In this document: piece after piece, positions 1-8,078 of the stretch
How positions within the stretch are numbered: the stretch's first letter is position 1
Layout of the letters: each line of letters starts with the position of its first letter
NCBI GenBank assembly: GCA_013414795.1
Contig: CP058732.1
Coordinates: 2,207,950-2,271,949 of the forward strand
From: Candidatus Kapaibacterium sp.
GTDB lineage: Bacteria; Bacteroidota; Ignavibacteria; Kapaibacteriales; UBA2268
Length of the DNA: 64,000 nt
Reading direction: 5' to 3'
Position numbers and translations under genes: made by a program
The notes under the pieces: model-generated
The model's database searches: none
Told to the model about the DNA's origin: nothing
Seen by the model: the letters and a program-made list of their open reading frames with translations, nothing else

Positions 1-141
1 GAGAATCTTGCAAATAAACTTCTTTACGACCGCAAATTAGCCCAGAGAATAGATTCAACAATAACCAACATCAGCAACTTTATTAATACAATCCAAAAAT
101 ATGGAGTAAATGTAAACCTAAGATTGGGAACAAGACCATAA
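1..141 (+). CDS. C-terminal fragment of a probable MCE/MlaD-family protein (5' end outside window)
   Basis: An open frame enters from the left edge and ends at TAA (139-141), giving 46 residues. The fragment is an amphipathic helix-like stretch (LLYDRKLAQRIDSTITNI) followed by a short tail ending in NLRLGTRP. The pattern of a long helix with 'LLYD..LA..IDST...' and a basic tail resembles the C-terminus of MCE-domain substrate-binding proteins of the Mla-type phospholipid ABC transporter in Bacteroidota, which act in the periplasm. The MCE domain itself lies outside the window, so the family call is inference. The following gene starts 65 nt downstream on the same strand. Confidence 0.45.
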   Translation, partial: ENLANKLLYDRKLAQRIDSTITNISNFINTIQKYGVNVNLRLGTRP

Positions 142-206
142 TTTACTAAATAGCAATATTCGATAGTTTTTTTTCGTCAAAAGTTATTTTACAACGAAAA
201 TTTAGT

Positions 207-692
207 ATGAGGTTTTTTACATTTTTCTTGATTGCATTGATTTTCATTGCCTGTCAAGAAGGAGTTAGCCCAGCAGATGGCGAAAGAGAAAGTTTCGTTA
301 GCGGAAAACTAATTGTAATTTCTGGCAAATCCAGTTGGCCATCTCCCGATTCAGCCAAAGAACTTCGAATGATAGTTGTACCCGAGTATCCGCCTTACAA
401 TATTCTTTCGGATATTCTCGAAGGCAGAGCCTATCTTTCGGATACTCTTCCCAGATTTATCGACACAATTCCATACCGAGTCAAAATACAAAAAACACCA
501 ATGGAAACGGCATACATCCTCGCTTCTCTTCGATTTGGAACAATAATACAACAAAGAATGATTGGTTTTTACAAAAAAAATCTTGAAAGTAAAATACCAG
601 ATAAATTGTACATCGACAAAGGTGTTTATTTAAAAGATTTAGACATATTTATCGATTTTTACAATTTACCAGAACAACAACCCATAAAGTAA
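207..692 (+). CDS. small lipoprotein with transthyretin-like (CRD-type) beta-sandwich domain
   Basis: The 161-residue product starts with a lipoprotein signal peptide ending FIAC (Cys16). The body has the look of a carboxypeptidase-regulatory/transthyretin-like domain: a strand with SGKLIVISGKSSWP, a segment with PPYNILSDILEG, a strand PYRVKIQKTPMET, and a final YILASLRFGT...IGFY. I have no experimentally defined function for this type. The stop is 1 nt before the ATG of the TonB-dependent receptor, so the two are almost certainly co-transcribed, and the lipoprotein may be a surface accessory of that receptor. No strong Shine-Dalgarno is visible before the ATG. The lipobox has Phe at -3, which is not ideal but acceptable. 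Confidence 0.6.
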   Translation: MRFFTFFLIALIFIACQEGVSPADGERESFVSGKLIVISGKSSWPSPDSAKELRMIVVPEYPPYNILSDILEGRAYLSDTLPRFIDTIPYRVKIQKTPMETAYILASLRFGTIIQQRMIGFYKKNLESKIPDKLYIDKGVYLKDLDIFIDFYNLPEQQPIK

Positions 693-693
693 T

Positions 694-2892
694 ATGAAGA
701 AACAAATTGCAATTTTCTTGATTATCTTATTTTCGCCCATTATTAAGTCGCTCGCTCAAGTGCAACTTTCTGGTTATGTATACGATAAGGTTGAGAACCG
801 CAGTTTGCCTGGTGCCAAAATCCAACTCGAAGGAACAATCTTGGGTGCTGTTTCAAATAATGACGGGTACTTTAAAATCACCAAAATACCAAAAGGAAAT
901 TATAATCTAATGGTAATTGCTTCTGGATACGAAACTTATAAAGAAAGAATTCTTCTCCTTTCGGATACTACAATTTCTATTGGACTTAAAATAAAAGAAA
1001 TTTCCAAGCCAGAGGTAGTAGTTACGGCTTCAAGAAGAATGCAATCCTACGAAGATGTACCTCTTTCAATAACAACAATTGACCAGGATTACTTCAAAGG
1101 AAAAAATTACTTCGAGATGAAGGAATATGTAAATTTCGTTTCTGGTGTTAATGTTAGTGCCGACAATATTAGTATTCGTGGTTCCTCTGGCTTTCAATTT
1201 GGTGCTGGTTCACGTGTAACCTTGCTGGTGGATGGATTTCCTTTTCTTTCTGGGGACATTGGCGAAGCAAACTTAAACATTATTTCGCCAGACATCGCCA
1301 ATAGAATTGAAATCCTTAAAGGAAGCGGTTCCGCTCTTTATGGAAGTTCGGCTATGGGCGGTGTTGTTAATTTAATCACAAAAGAGCCAGAGAATGCCCT
1401 AACTATCTCAACACAAGTTAATTCTGGTGTTTACACCAATCCTAAATACGAGGAATGGAAATACACAGATAACATTCGTACAAAAAGCAACATCACAACA
1501 ACAATTCTTGCAAACAACAGCGTGGGCAAATTATTAGTCAATGCACAATACATCAACGACGAAAGTTATAGAATGTTCAACAGAAGTAACAAAATCAACT
1601 TCTACGGTAGATATATAAAACCTTTTAATGGTGGCAAAAGGCTTGGCTTTTTTGCTTTTGCAAACTACATCCATTCCGATGATGCAAAATATTGGAAAGG
1701 TGCCTACAATGCTACTTTGCCACAAGAAGATTTCGACTTGTCAAGAAGAATCGAAAGAAGTCGATTTGCAGTTGGGGTTGATTACCTTTCTCCAATAGGT
1801 TTGAATTCATTCTACCAAATCAAAACTTCGCTTTATCGTACAAATTTTGAATCCAACTTGCCTAAAACAGACAATAACTATCGTCAATCAACAAGTTATT
1901 CCAATTTCAACGAGTTTCAAATCAATCACCATTTGTTTAAAAATTCAATGGTTACCTCTGGAATCACAATCATTAACAATTGGGTCAATTCTTTCCAATA
2001 CGGCGATAGAAAACAAAGTCTGTTCTCTTTTTTCACGCAAGGAGAATTTTCAATACTTGAAAGAAAATTAGAAGCAACTGGTGGCATTCGTTTAGATTAC
2101 GACGTTAGCGATTCCTCGGAAAATTTTTTCGAAATATCTCCAAGATTTGGACTTATTTACAAAATAATGTCTGGATTTAACATCCGAACTTCTGTGGGTA
2201 AAGGCTTTCGTGTTGCAACCATTTCAGAACGCTTTTCCTCAATTCGTGCTGGTGGATACACAATCGAACCCAATCCCAACCTTTCGCCAGAAAAATCTTG
2301 GAATTTTGAACTTGGAACCTCGTTCGACAAAGAAATCTTTGGCTGGTCTTGGTTCATAGATGGTGCAATTTTCTACACAAGATACCAAAACCTAATAGAA
2401 CCACAATTCGATACTAATGCGTCCACACCAACCATTCGCTTTCGAAATATTGCAAATAGCGAAATCAAAGGATTTGATATTTCAATTCGCACTCGCCCAC
2501 ACAAAAATTTCGAGACCAATTTTAATTTTACATATTTAGATCCGTTGGATTTAAATACTAACGAGGTTTTAAAGTTTCGTTCCCGATTTTACGTAACAAG
2601 CGGAATTAATTTCACCTACGAAAATCTTAATTTGTCGTTGCCCTACAAGTTTGTTAGCAAAATTGTCAAAGTCGAAGAACAATTGAGATTTATCTTAAAA
2701 GACTATGCTGTTCGGGTGCCAATTCATCTACTTGACTTCAATGCAAGCTATAATTTTAATTCTTCAAAATTGCCTTTGGAAGTGACATTTTCAGTTCAAA
2801 ATCTTTTGGATTATTACTACATTGATTTAGTTGGAAATCTTGCTCCTACTCGGTTTATTTCATTAGGTTTGAAGTACACATTTCAAAAGTAA
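694..2892 (+). CDS. TonB-dependent outer-membrane receptor with N-terminal CarboxypepD_reg-like domain
   Basis: The 732-residue protein has a signal peptide (to about residue 21), a carboxypeptidase-regulatory-like domain (about 25-105: VQLSGYVYDKVENRSLPGA, then a GYFKITKIPKGNY turn), a plug domain (about 108-225: VVVTASRRMQSYEDVPLSI, LLVDGFPFLSGD, RIEILKGSGSALYGSSAMGG), and a 22-strand-type beta-barrel ending in aromatic FISLGLKYTFQK. It would import a substrate across the outer membrane using TonB energy. The substrate cannot be read from the sequence. It is 1 nt downstream of the lipoprotein gene at 207 and converges with the metabolic operon on the other strand, whose last stop is only 6 nt away. 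No terminator hairpin is obvious between them. Confidence 0.9.
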   Translation: MKKQIAIFLIILFSPIIKSLAQVQLSGYVYDKVENRSLPGAKIQLEGTILGAVSNNDGYFKITKIPKGNYNLMVIASGYETYKERILLLSDTTISIGLKIKEISKPEVVVTASRRMQSYEDVPLSITTIDQDYFKGKNYFEMKEYVNFVSGVNVSADNISIRGSSGFQFGAGSRVTLLVDGFPFLSGDIGEANLNIISPDIANRIEILKGSGSALYGSSAMGGVVNLITKEPENALTISTQVNSGVYTNPKYEEWKYTDNIRTKSNITTTILANNSVGKLLVNAQYINDESYRMFNRSNKINFYGRYIKPFNGGKRLGFFAFANYIHSDDAKYWKGAYNATLPQEDFDLSRRIERSRFAVGVDYLSPIGLNSFYQIKTSLYRTNFESNLPKTDNNYRQSTSYSNFNEFQINHHLFKNSMVTSGITIINNWVNSFQYGDRKQSLFSFFTQGEFSILERKLEATGGIRLDYDVSDSSENFFEISPRFGLIYKIMSGFNIRTSVGKGFRVATISERFSSIRAGGYTIEPNPNLSPEKSWNFELGTSFDKEIFGWSWFIDGAIFYTRYQNLIEPQFDTNASTPTIRFRNIANSEIKGFDISIRTRPHKNFETNFNFTYLDPLDLNTNEVLKFRSRFYVTSGINFTYENLNLSLPYKFVSKIVKVEEQLRFILKDYAVRVPIHLLDFNASYNFNSSKLPLEVTFSVQNLLDYYYIDLVGNLAPTRFISLGLKYTFQK

Positions 2893-2898
2893 CAAAAG

Positions 2899-3492
2899 TT
2901 AGTCTTTATACAATCTGTAAATTTCTTCGAGTAGTTGTTCTACATTGCTTCCAAAGACAATCACTCCATCTTTGTGCCCACCTAAAACAATAGTCCCCAC
3001 TTCAACTGAAATATCCGCAATACTTTTCAAATTCAATATCGAACGGGCAAGTTCAACAGTACCATATTCAACATTGTCTGGTGTCGTTATCTTTTTGTTT
3101 TTCAATTCATTCCAAATTTTTGAATTATGGAAGTGAACAACAAAGTTTGCATTTGGAAATGTTGACAAAATAGCAAAATGTGTAATTGTTTCGCTTGAAG
3201 GCGGATATTTACCAATGCACTTTACAAAATTTCTATCAATATCAACAAATGTTATTATTGTAAATTGTTCTGGGGAAAGTACTCTGTACTTGCCAGTATT
3301 TGAGGCAGTAATAACAAAATTCATCCCATCCAAACGCTTACTTATATTTCCATACGAAATATTTTCGTAAAAGCCAATCAAACCCAAATCGAAAACTTTC
3401 GTTCTTAATTTATTAACATCTCTGATGTCCAATTCCTCTGGTAAATTTCCATCAACAAGTTCAAATTTGAATTTGATATAGCCTTCGTCCAT
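2899..3492 (-). CDS. class II aldolase/adducin-family protein, candidate methylthioribulose-1-phosphate aldolase or dehydratase
   Basis: The 197-residue product has the class II aldolase layout: GNIS near residue 48, the catalytic acid in PSSETITHF, the zinc-ligand pair in VVHFHNS, and a third His in IVLGGHKDGVIVFG. It begins 1 nt after the mtnA stop and is the last gene of the operon. Family knowledge: MtnA-made 5-methylthioribulose-1-phosphate is processed either by the dehydratase MtnB or, in the DHAP shunt, by a class II aldolase giving DHAP and 2-methylthioacetaldehyde. Both enzymes share this fold. No other methionine-salvage gene (mtnC, mtnD, mtnK) is in the window, which makes the shunt role attractive, but sequence alone does not decide it. 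Confidence 0.75.
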   Translation of the reverse strand: MDEGYIKFKFELVDGNLPEELDIRDVNKLRTKVFDLGLIGFYENISYGNISKRLDGMNFVITASNTGKYRVLSPEQFTIITFVDIDRNFVKCIGKYPPSSETITHFAILSTFPNANFVVHFHNSKIWNELKNKKITTPDNVEYGTVELARSILNLKSIADISVEVGTIVLGGHKDGVIVFGSNVEQLLEEIYRLYKD

Positions 3493-3493
3493 A

Positions 3494-4597
3494 CTATTTA
3501 ACCATCTCTGGGAAAAGAGAAAGTAGTCCTTCTTCGCTTGCTGGACAAATTCCCCGCTCTGTTATCAAACCAGTTACAAGTCTTGATGGCGTAATATCAA
3601 ATGCATAATTCAAAGCCTTACTTGATTTGGGTGTAATTAAAACATCCACAAACTTGCCGTCGACAACACCGCTCACATATTTCACTTCGTTTTCATTTCG
3701 AATTTCGATTGGTATTTGGTCAACAGTCAATTCCTCGCTCCAATCTATCGACGTAGAGGGCAAAGCAACGTAAAAAGGAACATTGTTGTCATATGCAGAA
3801 AGTGCTTTCAAATATGTTCCAATTTTGTTCACGACGTCCCCTTTGCGTGTTGTTCTATCAGTTCCAACAATTACAATGTCGACCATACCTTTTTGCATCA
3901 ACAACCCACCAGTGTTGTCGGAAATAACTGTGTGGGGTATCCCTTCGTGCAACAGTTCAAATGCGGTCAGTTTTGCCCCTTGCAAGCGTGGTCGAGTTTC
4001 GTCTACCCAAACGTGAACATCAACGCCTTTATCCCTTGCAATGTAAATTGGAGCAAGTGCTGTACCATAATCGATTGTCGCCAACCAGCCAGCATTACAA
4101 TGAGTCAAAATGTTTACGGTTGCTCCTTTTCGTCTGAAAATATCTTCAAGCAGTTTCGAACCGTGTTCTCCAATTTTTTTGCAAATTTCTTTATCCTCTT
4201 TCAATAACTTTCGGGCAAAATTTAACAATGCTTCCTTTTTTGCTTCGATAGAATTCAACGAACCGATGGATTTCCTCGCCAGTTCTATTGTATTCTTAAG
4301 ATTTACTGCTGTCGGTCGAGTTGAAAGTAATTTTTTTATTGATACCTCAAATGTGGCGTCGAATTCGCTTTCGGCACAGTCTTTCACAGCAAAATAAAGT
4401 GCATAAGCAGTGGTAACACCAATCAAAGGGGCACCACGCACCAACATATCTTTTATAGCAATTAAAAAGTCCTCGAAAGTTAAAAGATTTACAATTTCGA
4501 ATTTGTGTGGCAAAAGCCTTTGGTCAATTATTGAAATTGAAGTTAACTTCTCATCTGTTTCCCAAATTGTTTGGTAATGTTTACCATTGATTTTCAT
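3494..4597 (-). CDS. mtnA: S-methyl-5-thioribose-1-phosphate isomerase
   Basis: The 367-residue product matches MtnA end to end, an eIF2B-alpha-like fold enzyme that converts methylthioribose-1-phosphate to methylthioribulose-1-phosphate in the cytoplasm. Seen: MLVRGAPLIGVTTAYALY near the N-terminus, the catalytic Cys in ILTHCNAGWLATIDYGTAL, the catalytic Asp in VGTDRTTRKGDVVNKIGTY, and the substrate-lining PFYVALPSTSIDW. Length is normal for the family. The ATG overlaps the rdgB stop by 4 nt (ATGA type), and the class II aldolase starts 1 nt after its own stop, so the three genes are translationally coupled. Confidence 0.95.
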   Translation of the reverse strand: MKINGKHYQTIWETDEKLTSISIIDQRLLPHKFEIVNLLTFEDFLIAIKDMLVRGAPLIGVTTAYALYFAVKDCAESEFDATFEVSIKKLLSTRPTAVNLKNTIELARKSIGSLNSIEAKKEALLNFARKLLKEDKEICKKIGEHGSKLLEDIFRRKGATVNILTHCNAGWLATIDYGTALAPIYIARDKGVDVHVWVDETRPRLQGAKLTAFELLHEGIPHTVISDNTGGLLMQKGMVDIVIVGTDRTTRKGDVVNKIGTYLKALSAYDNNVPFYVALPSTSIDWSEELTVDQIPIEIRNENEVKYVSGVVDGKFVDVLITPKSSKALNYAFDITPSRLVTGLITERGICPASEEGLLSLFPEMVK

Positions 4598-5202
4598 TTT
4601 TCCAAACCTTTGTAGTTCATCATAAACTCTAAAAACTTTTCTATCGCACGGCTTCTATGGCTTATTTTATTTTTCTCTTCCAATTCCATTTCGGCAAAAG
4701 TTCTCTCGAACCCATCTGGCACAAAAATCGAATCATATCCAAAACCTTTGTCGCCTCGCTCCTCTTCAATTATCCTGCCCGTGCATACACCTTCGAAAAG
4801 TTTTGGTTCGGAACCATCGTAGAAACAAATCACAGTGCGAAACCTTGCTTTTCGTTCTTCTCCATCCTTCCCTTTCAACAATTCAAGCAACTTTTTCCTA
4901 TTTTCTTTATCATCACCGTAAACACCAGAAAAGCGGGCGGAATGCACTCCTGGAAGACCATTAAGGGAAAAAACTTCCAATCCAGTATCATCAGAAAAGG
5001 ACGGAATGCCAAACAACTCGTAGCAACTTTTTGCCTTGATTAATGCATTTTCTTCCAGCGTCGAACCACTTTCCTCAATCTCAACTGACTCGGATGTAAT
5101 ATCGCTTAAAGAAACTATCTCAATATCAAGCCTAAAGTTATTAACTTTTTCCCTTATTTCAGCAACTTTATGCTTATTATTTGTTCCAATCAAAATTTTC
5201 AT
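4594..5202 (-). CDS. rdgB: XTP/dITP pyrophosphatase (HAM1/RdgB), house-cleaning nucleotide hydrolase
   Basis: The 202-residue product hydrolyses non-canonical purine triphosphates (dITP, XTP) to the monophosphate, keeping deaminated bases out of DNA and RNA. Diagnostic segments are the N-terminal IGTNNKHKVAEIREKV, SDDTGLEVFSLNGLPGVHSA with the metal-binding Asp, GFGYDSIFVPDG, and the C-terminal HRSRAIEKF. The start lies 26 nt inside the end of meaB and its stop overlaps mtnA by 4 nt. The overlap with meaB keeps the conserved N-terminus, so I keep this start. Full length, no odd residues. Confidence 0.95.
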   Translation of the reverse strand: MKILIGTNNKHKVAEIREKVNNFRLDIEIVSLSDITSESVEIEESGSTLEENALIKAKSCYELFGIPSFSDDTGLEVFSLNGLPGVHSARFSGVYGDDKENRKKLLELLKGKDGEERKARFRTVICFYDGSEPKLFEGVCTGRIIEEERGDKGFGYDSIFVPDGFERTFAEMELEEKNKISHRSRAIEKFLEFMMNYKGLEK

Positions 5203-6202
5203 TTTTCAATTTCTCGAATAATTGTTGTACAGCAGAAGAAGGCGATAATTTGCCAGTAAATATTTTTTGTTCAAGTTCTGGTAGAATTTTTTGAACTTTG
5301 GGATTATTAAAAAAGGAATTTAAAATATTCTCTTTCAACATAGAGTAAAACCAATCTATAATCTGTTCTCGTCTTCGCAATTGAAAAACACCCGATTCAT
5401 ATGTCTTTTTCCGAAAATCTTCAACAATCTGCCAAAACTCATCAATCCCAGTACCTAAAAGAGAAGAGACCAAAAGAATCTTTCTTTCCCAACCTTCAGT
5501 TGGTTGTGCAAGGTAATGTATTGCTTGTCTGTATTCGTTCAAAGTCATTTGTGCAAGTTTCAAATTCTCTCCATCTGCCTTGTGAATTACAATCGCATCG
5601 GCAAGTTCGACAGTTCCCTTTTTAAAACCTTGCAACTCGTCGCCACCGCCAGGCTGGATTAACAACGTGAAAAAATCAACCATAGAACGCACTAAAACTT
5701 CGCTTTGACCAACGCCTACAGTCTCGACTATAATTACATTAAACCCAGCGGACTCGCACAGCAGAATCGTTTCCCTTGTTTTTCTTCCTACCCCACCTAA
5801 TGCACCGCTTGAAGGCGAGGGGCGAATAAAGGCATTCGGGTGGCGGGAAAGTTCCTCCATTCGAGTTTTATCGCCAAGAATAGAGCCTTTGGTAATTGTA
5901 CTGCTTGGGTCGAAAGCAAGAACTGCAACTTTATAGCCAAGATTACAAAGATACAAGCCAAATTTTTCGATAAATGTACTTTTGCCAACACCAGGTGCAC
6001 CAGTAATTCCTATTCTTATTGAATTTCCAACGAATGGAATTAATTTATTCAACAACTCCTGGGACAATTTGAAATGGGATGGCAAGTTGCTTTCTACCAG
6101 TGTAATTGCTCGTGCAAGCACAGTTACATCGGATTTTAAAATTCCATTTACATAGTCGTCAATTGACAATTTCCTTGTCCGTAATCTTTGTCTTTTCTCC
6201 AT
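5177..6202 (-). CDS. meaB: MeaB/ArgK-family GTPase, chaperone of methylmalonyl-CoA mutase
   Basis: This 341-residue G protein has a P-loop GAPGVGKS at 68-75, the switch region with VAVLAFDPSSTITKGSILGD, and the SGALGGVGRKTRE and IVETVGVGQSE signatures that separate the MeaB/ArgK family from other SIMIBI GTPases. Known role: it gates adenosylcobalamin loading and protects B12-dependent methylmalonyl-CoA mutase from inactivation. No mutase gene is in this window, so the partner must be encoded elsewhere. The gene follows the Nudix gene by 3 nt and overlaps rdgB by 26 nt within one operon. Confidence 0.93.
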   Translation of the reverse strand: MEKRQRLRTRKLSIDDYVNGILKSDVTVLARAITLVESNLPSHFKLSQELLNKLIPFVGNSIRIGITGAPGVGKSTFIEKFGLYLCNLGYKVAVLAFDPSSTITKGSILGDKTRMEELSRHPNAFIRPSPSSGALGGVGRKTRETILLCESAGFNVIIVETVGVGQSEVLVRSMVDFFTLLIQPGGGDELQGFKKGTVELADAIVIHKADGENLKLAQMTLNEYRQAIHYLAQPTEGWERKILLVSSLLGTGIDEFWQIVEDFRKKTYESGVFQLRRREQIIDWFYSMLKENILNSFFNNPKVQKILPELEQKIFTGKLSPSSAVQQLFEKLKNENFDWNK

Positions 6203-6205
6203 ATA

Positions 6206-6856
6206 TTATTCGTTTTTCTGCAATATCTCGTTTACAATATCCACAAATTCAGACAGAATCATAGCAGTCGCCCCCCAAAGTGGAACTGAACTGTGAATGT
6301 TCCAAACTGGCACGTCGACGACTTTCCCATTTAAATTCCATTTTTCAACTTTTCTATTGCTTTCATTCAAAAAGTATTCGAGTGCGAAAAGAATAGTCTC
6401 CTCCACCTCATCAGTATTTATTTTGAAGTCACTTAGACTTTCAGTATATCCAACAACTGGAATAATAATCGTTTCGGAGGGTGGAACATACAATTCAGAC
6501 ATTAATCCAAGAACTTGAACTGCGGTTGGTTGAATTCCAACTTCTTCATACGCTTCACGAAGAGCGGTTGTAACAGCGTCTTCCCCAAATTCACAATGAC
6601 CGCCAGGAAAACTTATTTGCTTTTTGTGGTGTTGGACATTGGAACTCCGCAAAGTGAACAACAGGTTCAATTCTTCAAAAGTCTTTCCAATCATCAGCAA
6701 AAGCACTGAACTTTTTCTGGTTTTACCTTTCGGAACAAGAGGACGATATGGTTGCCCACCAATTTTTGGTGACATCTTCAAATGGGAACTCACCCCTTTC
6801 AAAGACTTTGAATTTAGAACTAATTTTAATTCTTCTAAAAACAATTGCAATTTCAT
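6206..6856 (-). CDS. Nudix hydrolase, probable CoA pyrophosphatase (NudL type)
   Basis: The 216-residue product has a complete Nudix box at 86-108: G86, E92, R100-E101, E104-E105, G107 in GHCEFGEDAVTTALREAYEE followed by VGI. Immediately before it is LLFTLRSSNVQHHKKQISFP, the arrangement typical of the CoA-pyrophosphatase subfamily (UPF0035-like upstream motif ending in SFPGG). Such enzymes split CoA or oxidised CoA into 3',5'-ADP and phosphopantetheine. It sits 4 nt after the permease gene and 3 nt before meaB. Substrate preference is inferred from the subfamily motif only. Confidence 0.85.
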   Translation of the reverse strand: MKLQLFLEELKLVLNSKSLKGVSSHLKMSPKIGGQPYRPLVPKGKTRKSSVLLLMIGKTFEELNLLFTLRSSNVQHHKKQISFPGGHCEFGEDAVTTALREAYEEVGIQPTAVQVLGLMSELYVPPSETIIIPVVGYTESLSDFKINTDEVEETILFALEYFLNESNRKVEKWNLNGKVVDVPVWNIHSSVPLWGATAMILSEFVDIVNEILQKNE

Positions 6857-6860
6857 TTCA

Positions 6861-8078
6861 TCACTTTATAAATCTTATGGCTCTTACTGGATTAACTTTC
6901 GAAGCAATAATCGACGGAATAATAGAAATAACAAATGTAAGTGTTAAGGTAAAAACAACCACCACCGCATAATTCCAAAATGAAATTGAAATGGGCAAGA
7001 AACTGAAATAGTAAATCTTGCTGTCCAAGTGAATTATTCCAAAATTTTTTTGCAAAAGAGAAAAAATCAATGAAACACCAACGCCAAGAATTAGCCCAAC
7101 AAAAGAAATCTTCATTCCCAAACTTAAGAATACAAAAGCAATTTCTTTGGAAGTGAATCCGAGCGTAGAAAATATTCCAATGCTTTTAGTTTTCTCAACT
7201 ACATTCACAAGCAAAAAGGTAACAACATTGAAAATTGCCACAAGAGTTATCAAACTCAGAACAATAGGAATGGGTTCCTTTTGCAACTCAATCCAAGCGA
7301 AAATTGATGAATGCAAATCGTAATAAGTGAAGCAATAGAAAGGATAACCCAAGGAACTTTCTATCTTTGATGAAACAGTATCGACTATTCTTAAATCTTT
7401 GACATAAACATCAATTGCGTTCGCAACTTGGTTTTGTTCGGGGTAAAGTTTATAAAATAAGTCAAAATTTGCATAAGCAAACAAATCATCATACTTTGCC
7501 ATTCCAGATTCAAAAACCCCAGCAATAGTTGTTCGAACAAATTTTGCTTCGGGTAGCGAAAAACTATCTAACACATTAATTGACATTATAAGCACCGAAT
7601 CTCCTATTTTCAAGCCAAGCCTATCGGCAAGCATTTTACCAACAATTATTCCATCGATATTAAAGACATCTTTATTTTGGGTTAATTCAACCCTTTTCAA
7701 ACTTTCAATGTTCTTCGAATTAAGGCTTTGGAGAGCAATTCCTTCCACTGCGTGTTGAGTACGAATAAGAACTTCCTTCGAAACAGTTGGAAAAGCATTT
7801 TCAACCCCTTCAACCGCAAGAATTTTGTAAACAACTTGATTGACATTTTCGATTGGTTGACGATTGAATGTAAGAACTTTTATGTGGGAAGTGAATCTAA
7901 TAGCATTCTCCTGAATTGCATTCTGAAAGCCATCGAGTATTGAAGTGGATACCAAAAGAGCGATAACACCAAGAGATATGCTCACAATAGCAGCCCACCA
8001 GACAAAATTAACAAAACCACGGCGATTCTCACCAGATGAATACTTGCGAACTACAAATTTTACAGCATCAAAATTCAT
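6861..8078 (-). CDS. LolC/LolE-type ABC transporter permease (FtsX family)
   Basis: The 405-residue inner-membrane protein has one N-terminal membrane helix (about 22-48, WWAAIVSISLGVIALLV), a periplasmic MacB-like core (about 50-260), and three C-terminal helices (from about 275: PIVLSLITLVAIFNVVTFLL; then FLSLGMKISFVGLILGVG; then AVVVVFTLTLTFVISIIP). This four-helix FtsX topology with a basic N-terminus SGENRRGF is that of lipoprotein-releasing LolC/E subunits, which extract lipoproteins for transfer to the outer membrane. The ATPase LolD is not in the window. Its start overlaps the stop of the upstream peptidase gene by 4 nt. Confidence 0.85.
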   Translation of the reverse strand: MNFDAVKFVVRKYSSGENRRGFVNFVWWAAIVSISLGVIALLVSTSILDGFQNAIQENAIRFTSHIKVLTFNRQPIENVNQVVYKILAVEGVENAFPTVSKEVLIRTQHAVEGIALQSLNSKNIESLKRVELTQNKDVFNIDGIIVGKMLADRLGLKIGDSVLIMSINVLDSFSLPEAKFVRTTIAGVFESGMAKYDDLFAYANFDLFYKLYPEQNQVANAIDVYVKDLRIVDTVSSKIESSLGYPFYCFTYYDLHSSIFAWIELQKEPIPIVLSLITLVAIFNVVTFLLVNVVEKTKSIGIFSTLGFTSKEIAFVFLSLGMKISFVGLILGVGVSLIFSLLQKNFGIIHLDSKIYYFSFLPISISFWNYAVVVVFTLTLTFVISIIPSIIASKVNPVRAIRFIK

